DNA of 64,000 bases from Parus major (Eukaryota > Chordata > Aves > Passeriformes > Paridae), in contig NC_031783.1 in assembly GCF_001522545.3 (NCBI RefSeq), positions 603,868-667,867 of the forward strand. The letters run 5' to 3'. Shown here one piece after another: positions 1 to 33,940 of the stretch; position 1 is the stretch's first letter; every line of letters starts with the position of its first letter. The translations under genes and the position numbers were made by a program. The notes beneath the pieces are model-generated. The model was not told the DNA's origin, ran no database searches, and was given only the letters and a program-made list of their open reading frames with translations.

Positions 1-565
1 AACCAGGGATGGGAGAGTCCCCTCAGCTCAGAGAGAGGAGGGAAGAGGGTCTGTGTCGGGAGGGTGGATAAAATCAGCTCATCCAAGTGGTCCCACATAC
101 CCATTACCCTTCAGCTTCTGGCCTCCCCACACCTCTGGCCATGCCCTCTGTAGGCATCCAAGTACCCATGGGACCTGAACAATGGCACTTCAAGTCTTCC
201 ACAGCTCTGAAACGTCACTTCCAGCATGTCCAGCAGCTTCACCAATGCACCTGCATGTCCACACAGATCCCCAGGGCCTAGATACTCACTCTCCAAATTC
301 CCTTATCCTGAAACCCAACAGTGCTCCACTAGTTTCTTCAGCTGGAAGCTCCAGCACCACCTTGGGATGCTGAAGCCTGGAAGCACCACCATGACATGGG
401 GAGTCCACACAAGCTGCCATGGGCTAGAAAGGGTAAAGTTTCATCCTAATGGACTGGAAGACTGTGATGTAGGCTACAACCCCTCACTGAGCCATTCAGT
501 AAGCAAGGCAAGGTTTGTGTGGAAAGGAATATCTATTGTCAGAGCACCTACTATTTCTATTTGTA

Positions 566-571
566 TTTATT
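566..571 (-). promoter_or_regulatory. Candidate distal poly(A) signal (AATAAA) of the netrin gene
   Basis: The minus strand reads AATAAA within an AT-rich patch about 1.2 kb past the stop codon. Position and sequence are consistent with a distal cleavage signal, but no transcript evidence is available. Confidence 0.35.
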
Positions 572-1577
572 AAGCCAAGACTGCTACAATCTCAACATGG
601 GAAGATACTGGTGTCTGTGTAACCAGAAACTAATACATGGTGAAGAAGATATAAAAGACTAGAGGTGGATCAATGGAAGCTCCTCTCTCTTCCTGTCACC
701 TCTGCCTTGTGCATCTCCTTGAACAACCTTAGCCACAGCAATTCTTCCCAGGAGAGCAGTCTGGCCAGCTCTGGAAGATGCACACCAAGGCAGATGGTGA
801 CTTGGTGTCATCTCAACAGAAATAGGTGCAATTTCAGTTGGTACCAGGTGAAAATACAGGCACATAGACCTGGGTGGATGGATGATGATACATGGTGGCT
901 CTGGTCAGCCTGTCCAGTCCAGCTAAGGTTCAGATGGAGCAGGTGGACATGGGAGGGGAAGATGATGTGTCCAGGTCTTTCTCACTGGGTTGTCTGGACT
1001 AGGCACCTAGGCAACTCCCCAGTGGACACAGTCCTGCCTGGTAGTGGCCACCAGCACGGTGCCAGGGCCTGGCTCCCCCCTATGGCACTGCAGCACTACA
1101 CAGGTCCTGCCCCAGCCAGCAGCACTGGTCCATGTGAGCCCTGGATCACCATGGAATCAGGTCTTGTAAAAGTTCATTTGTCCTTCCTGGTGGAGCTCCT
1201 GGGGCTGGACACTCTGCAGCACTGGACAATTTCCACTCAGCCTGCCTGTACATTGGAATGAGGGAAAGAAGACTCTGACCTCCTGTTCCTCCTGGGCAAG
1301 GAGAAAGGCAGAGAGAGGTCTGGAAGCAGCACATTTTCAGAGTGAGGAAGAATCTGATAGATTGATGGTAGATGCTGGAGAAGGGAGAGCTGTCAACTGA
1401 GATATCAGCGCTGGGCAGGAGACAACTGTGTTAAAGGGAATATAAAAGTCTTGAAAATGAGCTCCAGAATGCCCTGAGCAGGACACCAATCCCCTTCAAA
1501 CTCCTTCAGATGACAGGCAACCACAAGACCTTGCTCCACTTTGCTCCTCATTAAAGGTTTGTCATTACTGCATTATG

Positions 1578-1583
1578 TTTAAT
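1578..1583 (-). promoter_or_regulatory. Candidate proximal poly(A) signal (ATTAAA) of the netrin gene
   Basis: The common variant hexamer ATTAAA occurs on the minus strand about 190 bases past the stop codon. Use of this site would give a short 3' UTR that contains the CA/GT repeat only near its end region. Confidence 0.3.
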
Positions 1584-1599
1584 GCACACTCAAAGGGCT

Positions 1600-1632
1600 G
1601 ACACACACACCCACCCGTGCACACGCACACAA
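1600..1632. repeat. Short degenerate (CA)n microsatellite
   Basis: An interrupted run of CA dinucleotides, with CG and CC interruptions, lies in the presumed 3' UTR of the netrin gene. Confidence 0.7.
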
Positions 1633-1771
1633 CAGGAAACCATTGCCAAAATATACACTATAGACAAAGAGTCCGTTCACACTATATATATGTACAGAGT
1701 CTGTGGGTGCAGTCTGGCAGCACCCAGCTGGGCTGAGGCTGGGCATGGGGGACAGGGTGGGTGCAAACCCC

Positions 1772-23339
<21,568 letters not shown>

Positions 23340-25080
23340 CTGGGGAGAGGGAAGTGGCTCCTCCCTGGAGGAAGAACAAGAGTGAGTCGCACCAGCAGTG
23401 TCATGGCCAAGGCACCACCCATGTTGGGAGGGCTGGTAAGGGATGGGAAACTCTGCCATGTCTGGTGCATCACCTGTACCCATCTTCCCACCCTATATCC
23501 ACTGATGCAGTATCCTGGGAGCAGGGCAGGGAGGCAAATTACCTCATATTGCCTCATCCACACCAATCCCTCTCTGCTCATCAGCAGGACTGAAATACCA
23601 CAGAAATGGGAAAATGGCCTGAGCTTTGGAAGGAAGAGGTTGAAATCAGGGTACAGCCCTTCAAGAGCCCTGGCCTCTTACAAACTGTCCTGTGGTGATA
23701 GGAATGTTCCTGCCTGCCAGCAGGCACAAGCTGTCACACACAGTTCAGAGACCTTTGTCACTGCATGGCTGACAAGAGCTGGTGGTGAAAAGTTAGAGGA
23801 GATCTTTCATATGCAACAGGAGATGCAAACCACAAGTCTTCCACCTGTAGCACAAAATAGCTCCTGACAGAGCAGGAGAAACAGAAAGCGGCAAAAACAC
23901 CTTGAATGCACATTGTGCAAGAGGCAGGAGCTTGTTGGAATGAAGACCTGGAGCTCCTGAACACACCACTGATTTCTTTGCTGGTTATGGGCACAGTGGC
24001 TTCTCAAAGCCAGGGGCTGGATCCCCTCCAAATTCCTCTGCCACACTACTCAGCAGCAAAGGAAGTTATTTCAGCCTCATCCCCAAGAAATCCTGGTCTG
24101 GGTCTGGTGTGTTTGTTTACTGGGGGAAAGGCCAGAACCAAGTGCAGGACCTGGCTGGGCTCCTCTCTCAGCAGCTGCAGCACAGGGCCAGGGAGCTTAG
24201 TGGCTCCCAGGAGATGTGGCCCATCTCCTGAGTTACTGGCTTGAAGAGTGGAAGAGGTCTGGAGGTCACATTCCCTTCTGCTGGCTCTGAATGAATGACC
24301 TCCCTCACAATGCAGATTTGCCATGCCCCATTCTTGCCATAGCAGACCCCTGAGCCTCTTGGAGGGGTGGGTGGCATCAGTCCTGCCATCCCATGGGTTG
24401 TGCTGAGCCAAAGCAAAGTTGTCCATCCTCTAACAGCCCAATGCCATGACCAGGCAGGAGAGGATGCCCTAATCTCCCCTTCTCTCACTAGTAAATCTTT
24501 ACAGGACAACTTGTGTTTCTCTTTGAGGAACAATGCTCTGCATGACCCAGCCCAGCACCCCTGCCTCCAACCCCCACCTACAGCCCCAGTGTCACTCCTG
24601 CCTTTCCATCTGCCCACTCTGGCCAAAGGAGGCTCCAAGGGACAGCCCATTTCAATAACCCAGGATCACTTTTTTTTGTTGTTTGTTTGTTACTCCATTT
24701 TGCAAAGAAAAAGGAGCCATGACTGTGGAAGAAAACTGCATCTCCAGGCTGCCAAACCACTAACAGGGAAAAGTTCCTCCCTGCCCAGCTACAGTCAGCC
24801 CAGAGCCACAGCCTGTGCCTACCAAGGGAGCTACAGGGACAGGGGTCTCAGCCCATTCTGGGACATCTCCCCCAAGGCAAAACCTGCCCCTGAGCTTCCA
24901 TGCTGTTTCCTCACTGCTTAATCCTCTTCTGATGGAAAAAGATGTGAAAAATTGGAAGCTCCTTTGGTGGTCCCTGCACTGCCCCAGCAGCACAGTTCTA
25001 GCTTTACCACAATGCTGCAGAGCCTTTTGGGGACATGTCAGCCCATGGCTCGGTGACGTGGCTGCCAGCAAGACAAAGAA

Positions 25081-25641
25081 TGTTGTGGCCCATGTTTGTT
25101 TTAATAGTTTTATTGTTAATGGTTTATTCTTATATTCCCCCATGTTTCCCCCAGAGTTGGTTTTCCCCTAAGTTGTAACCTCCCCTATGTTACCCATGAT
25201 TGTGACCCAACCCCTTATTCCAGTACCTTCTCTTTTATTGTAAACCCTGCCCCTTGTTCTGGACCCTTCCCTGTTCATCCCCAGTTAGCCCAGCCCCCTG
25301 TGATCCCTCCCCTTTGGAAATCCTCGATTCCTCGAGGCCCCATAGGCCCATGAGACCTGTCCTCTCCTCCCCCTTACCCTCATAGGTTCCTATATTCTAA
25401 ACCCCACCTCATGCTCCTCCCCTGTATGTTACGGATTGGTTAAGATTTTATACCACACACCCCCCCCCCCCCCCCCCCCCCCCCAAACCTCCCTATATTT
25501 AATCCTGTGCACAGCAGTGCTCAGGACTCTTCTGCCCCTGACCCCTTCAGCCCCAATAAATCCTTCTTTGCTGGAACCTCATACAGAGAGCCACTTCCTT
25601 ACTCCTTTGCCCAATCCCTGACGTCCGTTAGCAATTCTACA
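25081..25641 (+). mobile_element. Probable solo LTR of an endogenous retrovirus-like element
   Basis: The segment starts TGTTGTGGCCCATG and ends AATTCTACA, giving 5'-TG...CA-3' ends. Inside, in LTR order, are a pyrimidine-rich U3-like part, TATA-like TATATTTAA near 25493, an R-like GTGCACAGCAGTGCTCAGG, poly(A) signal AATAAA at 25555-25560 and a U5-like tail. Flanks show no clear target-site duplication, so the ends may be off or eroded. No gag, pol or env reading frame lies beside it, so only an LTR remains. Family unassigned. Confidence 0.6.
25460..25484. repeat. Poly-C homopolymer inside the LTR-like element
   Basis: A run of 25 C residues follows CACACA just upstream of the TATA-like motif of the LTR. 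On the minus strand it is a G25 run with strong quadruplex potential, and its true length is likely to be uncertain. Confidence 0.85.
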
Positions 25642-28600
25642 CTGTAGAGCAAGTGGCTTTAAAGGTTCTGCCTTAAGTAATTCCCATACTGAAGCAGTTC
25701 CCCACACCTGGTGTGGCACCGGTGTCATTTGAGCTAGCCTGAGCTCCAGTGGACCACGTCAAAGGGATACTCTCCCTGGAGTGCCCAGAGCATTGAGAAC
25801 CCACTACTAGAGGAGTGTGGCTGCAAGATTAGAGACTGCAGAGATAGCAGTCTCTAACAGAGTCGCTGTCACCACAGCAGAGGAGGTGTCATGCTACCAG
25901 CACCAGGTAGTGAAGAGCATCCCCCACTGCAGGCAGCCTACAGGGCCCTGTTGGGAGTCCTGGCCCCACTGCAGGCAGCTGCCTCCTGAGCAGGAGATGA
26001 AGCTATGGCTGCTGCCACATCCCTGCATCTGCTTGTGGAGCAAAGGTTGTGGCTGGTTAATCCCCCAACACGATCCTGACAGGATGATGCCCAGCCCCTG
26101 CCTGGTGCTGAGCAGCGCACAGTGGGCACGAGCCCTTGCCAGCCCACTGGGAGAGCTCTGCTCCTGTATTCTCACCCAGCAAAGGGGCTGCAAAGTGCTG
26201 ATGGACCCCCCCCCCACTCAATGCCCAGAAGGACCTGGCCACGCAGATACTTGCAGAAGCCATCACAGCACCTTTGGCCCTGTGGTGCTGCCAGCCCTCT
26301 CCCCCCAACTGCCCCCCTCCAACTGCACATCCCACAGAGGGCATGCAGTTCAGGTGCTGCAGCCATCACTTCCCATCCCACCAACCACAGGGCAGCACTA
26401 GCACGGAGATAATCTGTGTGGAAAACCTCTGCACCAGGAGGAGAGAAGAGAAACCCCCAGGACTCCTCAGCAGCTGTGTCCATCCACTCCAGTGAGAATC
26501 AGGATGTATGGAACAAGGCATCTACTAAACTCTGCCAACAAAGAGTCTCCTCCATGCCCTCTCAGCTATGTGGCAGCAAGGTGACAGGAGTAGGGACATG
26601 CTCAAGCAAAAGCCTTTTAATTTCCTGTCTGTAAGACACAAAGGTGTGGGGAAACCCATGCCCAGGGGAAAGCAACAGCAGCAGCATCTCTGGTAGCCAG
26701 GAGAGAGGCCACAGGCAAAGCTGTTATGAGCATGGAGCAGCAGGCCTGGAACCTCAGACCAGGTTACTGCTGGTTTAGGCATGCATGGGGGCATGAGCAT
26801 CTCTTACTCATCCTCCCTGCCACAGTGGGAAACTTCATCCCTCCTGCCAGTCTTACCAAGGCACAAGTCCCTGAGTTTCAAAGTCTTGGTGGCACTGCTG
26901 ACAGGAAGTGGCCATCAGGGAGCCAACACTCGCTCAGCAGCACATCAGCACTGTGGAGGCAGGGCATGAGTGGAAATCATTATCATCCACAAGACCACAC
27001 ACAGGCACGCACGCTCCTTGCTCAGCTCACCCCATTATCCCACTGAAAGAGAGCTGGGGCCAGTGGTCTCCGTGGGCCTCACCTCCGTATTGGAGAGGAG
27101 GGCAAGCTGCAATCTGCTCCCTTTTATGCATATTCAGCATGACCCTGGGACTGCCGGCAAGCTGCCAGAGAGGCCTGGGAGTGGGTATTTCCCTCCCTGG
27201 TCCCCATCTGCCCCCCCGCTTTCCACTTCCCAACTTTGCTGCTCCTGGTTCAGATCAAATGGAGACACTGCTTATGAAGCAGAGAGAATTGGGATTCTCC
27301 TGGGTGCTGAATCCAGCCCAGCATGTTCCTGGATCTGGCATGAGGAGGGACATGAGCAATGGAGCCCCTTTCCCAGGGACAGCATCCCAAAAGTGTCCCC
27401 AGCGAGGCTCTCAGGAGGCTGCCAGCTCCCTGCCACGAGCAGCAGCCGTGGCCCGGGGGAATGTGGTGGCAGGGCTCACCCTTCCCAAGGAAGCAGCTGC
27501 CCTCCCAGTTCCTCCCCAGAAGCGGCTGCATTTTTGAGGTGGGCTATTTCCTCACTCCTCCACTCCGGGCATGCTAACAGCCGTGTGGCTTGGAAGGAAG
27601 TCATGCTGCTGGAGCACTTCAGAAGTGCTTTAAAAAAAAAAATTAGCTTCCACATCCAACACCTCCACACCCCTTCCCTCTACAACCACATGCTTCTCAG
27701 AGCAACCAGCAGTGTTTCCCTGCCTTGTGGGAGACTTGTCAGGACAATGCTCCAGCCCACCATGGGCTCCTTTTCGATCATCTTTCCAGGAGGCAGTGCT
27801 ACCAAGGGTGATGCTGGGTGCAGATGCATGCCTGGAGCTGAGCCATCTTGGTCCCCAGAACAGAATGGATGAGGCAAGTGCAGCAGGTGAGGCAGGGCAA
27901 GGAGAACAGACTTCCCACAATGTGGATGCTGGTGCCTCCAGCAGGCCCAGGGTCATCACCTGGCAGACTGGGGCCACAGAAACTTGGCTGAAGTAATTAC
28001 AGGATTAGGTGGAACAACACAGGGCAGGGAGGGAAGCAGGTTATGAAGCAAATTTGATCCCAGGACCTTTGCAGCACAGGAGCAGCCTTCTCTAATTAAA
28101 GTGGAGGGGAAGGCACAAGTGGTGCTCTGCTGTTGGAAAAATGTGGGCTTAGAGGGCAGGTGATGGCTAAAGCTGAGCAGCCAGCACTGCCCTGGAAGGG
28201 GATGGGAGAACCCCAAGGTATGACAGGGGAATTGTGCTGCTCCCCCAGGTTGATGCCCCTGCACTAATGCTGCTGCCATGCTGCAGCCGACTGTGTTTCT
28301 CCTCCAGGTCAGGACAGCATGGTGTGGGGGGGATTTGCATCACTTGAGGGAAAGATGTGGCCTTACTTGGAACTGGTTGAGATGGGAAGGACTGGTCTGT
28401 GTGGGGCAGGGATGGAGCCACCCACCCACATGGGACACAAATATGCACAGCAAAAAGCATGGATCAGGAAGCAGAGATTCCTGGGCAAGGACCAAAGGAC
28501 CTGAATACTTGAGGGGGTCCAAAAACTAAGACTCTTGGGTAAGACTGATCCAGGAGGATTACTTGTTCCTGAACTGTCATCCCCAGTAAAGCCCACCAGC

Positions 28601-30117
28601 ACCTCAGATGCCCTCTGAGAAGGAAGCCACTGGGAGGATAGGATAGGACCCAAAGCAGAAGAGGAATGATGTGCTCAGGGAAGCTGAAACCAGGCACAAA
28701 TGACCAGAGCATCTCCCTTAACCAAGCCGTATCTGCTACTACAACCTGCACATTTCCACCTTGTTCCAGGCCCTTTGTAATGAGGGCATCTGCACTCCCT
28801 CGCCACATGCTGTGGGAGCAACCCCCTGCAACTCTGCCCCAGCCCATGAATAAGATCCATCCTGGGGGGCTGCCAGCATCCTTGGATACCCAGGTCCCTC
28901 TCCCACCATGCCAATGCCAGCTCGGGGAAGCGTAATTCCTCCACCTAACAAACAGAATCAGGCCCAAACTCTGCTCTGGCTGTGGATAAATCATTCCATG
29001 TGTTTCTGGGATATAAAAACACAACTGAGAAGTATTTTAAGTGAAAGGAAAAACTCCATGGAGCCAAGGTACTGGTCCGGCTCAGCTTTCCAGAGGGAGG
29101 GAGTGTGCGCTGGGAGAGGATGGAGGGATGCAGTGTGGCCGAGAGTGCTAATCGCCTTCCCAGCTGCTAATGGAGCAACTGGTGCCCACTTGGGACATGG
29201 CTAATGGCACGAAGGAGATGCCTCACTTTCCTTCACAAGCTCCCTCATCTCTCCCGATATTTAAGTATCAGAAGCTTCTGAGTGCTTACGGCCCCACATC
29301 CACAGGGCTGCCCACTCCACGCAGCCCCTTGGGCTCTCAGCCCCGTGCATGCACAGCTCAGGGGGGCAATTACACAGCAGCATCATCCTGCAGCAGGCAC
29401 TGCAGGTGATGGATATTGCAATGCACTCTTGGCAGGTCAGAGCCAGAATTACACAAGCCATACGATACCCCGGTGGTGCCAGGAGACACGTACAAATTAC
29501 CCTGCACACAGGAAAGGATGGGCCAGATTCTGACCTCAGTGCTTTGGCATCAGCCCGAAGTAACTCCATTCACATCAGGCCAAACCAAGACGTAAGCAAC
29601 TCCATTCAAATTTACACTGGCATACCTGTGGTCAGGATCTGGCCTGGCTTGAATTAGTTGCAGCCCAATGTTACAAAAGGCAGCAATGGAGCCCAGATTT
29701 CCAAGGTTATTGAAAACAACCAAAAAATAAAGGAAAAAAGAAATCCACCATAAAACAAACAGTCCCCAGGCTATTCAGCTATGTGCATGGAGCTGTCAAA
29801 TGCAGGATGCTCGGACACATCCCTGCTCACCAGTTGTAGTAACTCATAAGCCATACTGACCACAGGAAGGAGGGACCAACACCCAGCATGGGTGAGCCCA
29901 TTCTGCTCACCACTGGCCCTGGGTAGAGGTGGTCCCACTCTGGGAAGAGGAGACTTCAGCATAGTATCACCCATGTTATGTGGACCTGAGTCCATTTTTC
30001 TGCAACACTCTTGCATTCCCCAGCTAGTACAAGCTGGAGATTTCCTCCTAAAGTTCCCAATGCAACAGTAGCTCAAGGAGACATTTAGAGCTCTTGACTT
30101 TGCAGGACAAGCTAGCA

Positions 30118-30174
30118 CTCCCTGGATGGATTTGGATTCCTTGTGGGTCCCTGCCAACTCAGGGTGTTCTATGA
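30118..30174 (+). mobile_element. Short CR1 LINE 3' tail remnant
   Basis: GATTCCTTGTGGGTCCCTGC, CAACTCAGGGTG and TTCTATGAC match the terminal segment of one CR1 subfamily. Only the last ~55 bases are present. Confidence 0.55.
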
Positions 30175-32329
30175 CTTTTTTCTACCCCATTTATTAACCT
30201 CTACTACATCTTGACCAGACAGTTGTTTTACCCAACCCTAACTCCACCGCAGTCTTCCGAACCCCTCTGCACATTCCTACCACAGTGCTTGGCTCTACTG
30301 AGTGGTCTCAGCAGTATCCCTCAAGGTGCAGAGGGTTTTCCTCCCACTGTTCCCAGTGGATGCAAGGGATTCAGAGTTCCAGTCCACAAGTCCTCATTGC
30401 TTCCACCCCTTTCCACTCCATATGAGAATAAAGTGATCTGGTTTCCATAACATCCCTCATTGCATTTTCACAACATGACGGGCACAGATGTTGAAAATAG
30501 TCTGGATGAATATTTAAAATGGTATTCAGAAATGACAACATTTGGCCAGCTTTGAAAGATCTCTCACATTGGGCAGAGGATGGCTCACAATAACGGGCTG
30601 GAAACATTCTGCACTTTGACATCTCATTTTTTTTTACCCCCTCTCTGGCTATTGGTGCGATATTTCATGCCCCTGGTGTCCCACAGTCTGTTATTGCTTG
30701 AGTGCCAGCCAAGCCTGCAGCATTAGGAAGAAGCTGTCACGTACGTTTTTAAACATCACGGGGCAAAGTGGAATATGGAAAATCTGTCGCGTTTCCATAC
30801 CAAGCACAAGTGTCCTGCGCAGGCTCAGGGAGGGGCTCCAAGGGGCACAAAATAATTGCTTCCTTATGGAGCAGGGCCTGACTAACCAGGGTGGGGGAAC
30901 AGGAGGCAGAGGTGCTCTCTCAACATTCTTGACATGGTGGGCTGCTTCCCTGCTGAAGATGTGTCAGCACACCCCCCAAGGTGTGCACTGATGCTCACCT
31001 CCTTCTTCAGGGCTGGGGAAACTCCCTCTCGGAGTCACACTTAACACTTCCAGCAGCCAGCCAAGGTGGGACCTCCATTCTGTCCAACCCAGAAGAAGAC
31101 ACTATTGTTCTGGTGCTCAGAGAGCAGTGGAAATGCCCCTCAGCTTCAACGCCTAACAGCTTTCATTTCTGGTGAGCATCTTGTGCTCAGCTGCATCCCT
31201 AGGCCAGGCTTCTCTCTTCCACAGCCTGCAGACACACATCAGCTCCTTCCCAGCCTGGCATTACACCTTCCCTCTTCTCTGCAGAGACCTACCTTCCTTC
31301 CACATACATGTGGAAGAGGAGGGGATGTTGGGATACTTGCAGCCCACCCTGATCTTGGACTGCTAGATGTCCTGTCCCCTCATCAGCCTGCTCCAAACAG
31401 GTGTCAGAGCAGCACAGCAGCTCCCTCTGTTTTGTAAATGGGATATTGCAGAAAAAGAGAAAAAAAGTTGACCTCTATCCATCCAAACACCTTGGGGTGT
31501 GTTTCCAGCACAAAGCTGAAGCTACATCCCTCTCCACTGGCTACGGAGAGATCTAGCCTCTCCTATCTCTGAGAGACAGGCAACGGCAGACTTGGCTGGG
31601 AAAGAAGGATCTGTGGCATTTCCAGCCATGCAGGGTGTGCACATCCAGGTCTGCACTCAGTACTGTCTCAGTCTGGCCACTAGTCCAACACAAATGGCAT
31701 GGACAGAGATGGCGATGCTCAGCCTGGCTTACATCCCATACATTCATGGGATGAGCTGCCTGAGAGAGCAGTTTCCATGCCCAAGTGCTGCATAGGTGAG
31801 CATCAAGCCAGCAGGGCCACTGTGCTGCCAGAAAAGCTTGTGCTCCTGCCCACGGGGCCTTCCTCACCCACCCTGCCTGGCGATGCAGCAGACTGCCAAG
31901 CACCATGTCCCCATGGACATGTTAGTCCTCTTCCCAAGAAAGCTGACTTTCCACCCACTCTCCAGTGGGCCAGGGAAGCTGTGGGTAGGATAGTGTTTTG
32001 AGGAAATGAGGTTTCAGCAGCTCCAAGAGAGGAAAGCAAAAGCAAACCCACCAAACGCAGCCCAGCTTCCCTTCTTCCCATGAAGCTGCCCACTTGCACG
32101 TTCACTGCCCAGAGCTCTCATCCCAGCTGTGGCTCAAGGGCCGGGTGCCCGGGGTGCCAAGGGTCTTGCCCAGCCTGGCTCCAGAACTGCAATGGAGCAG
32201 AGCACATCCAACAGAAGCTGTTTCCAAAGGGAGCCAATCCTTTGAGCCACCCCGAAGGGGAGTCTCTCGGAACAGCCATGCTGGGAAGGGATCAGCGATG
32301 GTCCCCAGCCTGGGATAGCGACAAGGGCG

Positions 32330-33940
32330 ATGCCGCCCGCCCAGGTAGGTGGCTTTGTGCCGGCAGAGCCCTCACGGGCGGAGCAGAGCCTGCAGTGGGA
32401 CCAGCGGGCAGGGGACCACGTGCATGCCTCGTGCCCGGTCAGCCGGGGCTGGCACCGCAGGCTCGGCCTGGCAGGGCNNNNNNNNNNNNNNNNNNNNNNN
32501 NNNNNNNNNNNNNNNNNNNNNNNNNNNNNNNNNNNNNNNNNNNNNNNNNNNNNNNNNNNNNNNNNNNNNNNNNNNNNNNNNNNNNNNNNNNNNNNNNNNN
32601 NNNNNNNNNNNNNNNNNNNNNNNNNNNNNNNNNNNNNNNNNNNNNNNNNNNNNNNNNNNNNNNNNNNNNNNNNNNNNNNNNNNNNNNNNNNNNNNNNNNN
32701 NNNNNNNNNNNNNNNNNNNNNNNNNNNNNNNNNNNNNNNNNNNNNNNNNNNNNNNNNNNNNNNNNNNNNNNNNNNNNNNNNNNNNNNNNNNNNNNNNNNN
32801 NNNNNNNNNNNNNNNNNNNNNNNNNNNNNNNNNNNNNNNNNNNNNNNNNNNNNNNNNNNNNNNNNNNNNNNNNNNNNNNNNNNNNNNNNNNNNNNNNNNN
32901 NNNNNNNNNNNNNNNNNNNNNNNNNNNNNNNNNNNNNNNNNNNNNNNNNNNNNNNNNNNNNNNNNNNNNNNNNNNNNNNNNNNNNNNNNNNNNNNNNNNN
33001 NNNNNNNNNNNNNNNNNNNNNNNNNNNNNNNNNNNNNNNNNNNNNNNNNNNNNNNNNNNNNNNNNNNNNNNNNNNNNNNNNNNNNNNNNNNNNNNNNNNN
33101 NNNNNNNNNNNNNNNNNNNNNNNNNNNNNNNNNNNNNNNNNNNNNNNNNNNNNNNNNNNNNNNNNNNNNNNNNNNNNNNNNNNNNNNNNNNNNNNNNNNN
33201 NNNNNNNNNNNNNNNNNNNNNNNNNNNNNNNNNNNNNNNNNNNNNNNNNNNNNGGGAGGGGGGGAGGCGGGGGGAGGGCGAAAAGGAGAGGAAAGGGAAA
33301 AGAAAAAACACCCCTTAAAAAAATAATAAAAACGAAAAGAAAAGCAAGAATTGGAGAAACTGAGCCCCGACCGCCGCCTGGACGCAGAGTAAAAAGGCTC
33401 CAATAAATCCCGGGTTGAAAAGAAGGGAAAAGTCACCTCCCCGAGGAAATCAGAAGCAGATTTCTAGCCATTTAATCACATGCAGGGAGGTGTGTGCGTG
33501 TGCGCCGCCCGCCGCCGCTGCCAGCCCTGCCTCCGCCCTCCGCCCCGCCGGCAGCCCAGCGGGCAGGGCCGGAGCCGGGCGGGGAGCGGGGCCGCCCCGG
33601 CGGCGGGCAGCGGTCCCCGCGGGGTCCCGGGGGCAGCGATCCCACCTGCCGCCCGGCCAGCCCCGCCGCACCGCAGGAGTTCGCTCAGCCCACAGCGGGT
33701 CCATCCCCGCGGAGTGCGGGTGGCTGCGGGCCGTAGCCCACCACGCCGAGGGCTCGGCGGTGCCGCAGCCAAGGCAGCTGGTTATTCTCCCTCTGCTTCC
33801 CAGAGCAAATGAGGCATTTACCAGGCGGGAGCAGCTCCTCTTACGGAGGAAGCTGGAGTCTCCGCTCCATCCCGTGGTGCAGGGGCTTTTCACGCGCTGC
33901 TACACCGGAGTCTCCCTTGGTCTCTGATTTTTGGGCGGGG
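32330..33940 (-). promoter_or_regulatory. Gap-interrupted CpG island, candidate netrin promoter and 5' UTR exon
   Basis: Sequence on both sides of the 776-base gap is CpG-rich, above all 33490-33770. It is the first such island upstream of the netrin start exon, about 10 kb away. Read on the minus strand, candidate splice donors are CCTG|GTAAAT (exon end 33822) and GGGGAG|GTGACT (exon end 33437). Part of the promoter or first exon may be hidden in the gap. Assignment to the netrin gene is inference. Confidence 0.45.
32478..33253. other. Assembly gap (776 N)
   Basis: Unresolved bases inside a CpG island. The right edge opens with a G-rich run (GGGAGGGGGGGAGGCGGGG) with quadruplex potential, a likely cause of the gap. 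Reading frames drawn through the N run are artefacts. Confidence 0.99.

Larger units (their letters stand above)
1..1771 (-). other. 3' UTR and downstream flank of the netrin gene
   Basis: This stretch lies downstream of the netrin stop codon. No coding exon is recognisable on either strand. Two poly(A)-signal-like hexamers lie on the minus strand, ATTAAA at 1578-1583 and AATAAA at 566-571. The 3' UTR could therefore be about 0.2 kb or about 1.2 kb long. Short open frames here have no recognisable protein similarity and I treat them as chance. Confidence 0.55.
23340..32329. other. Upstream region / probable netrin intron 1
   Basis: The acceptor at 23341-23340 requires an upstream exon, so most of this stretch is probably intron 1. 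It holds an LTR-like element (25081-25641), a short CR1 tail (30118-30174), a T-rich tract near 24669 and a CpG-containing low-repeat patch (30640-30860). No other coding exon is recognisable. Confidence 0.6.

Noticed and set aside
32080..33436. Long frames on both strands across the 776-base gap
   Set aside because: They exist only because N codons contain no stops.
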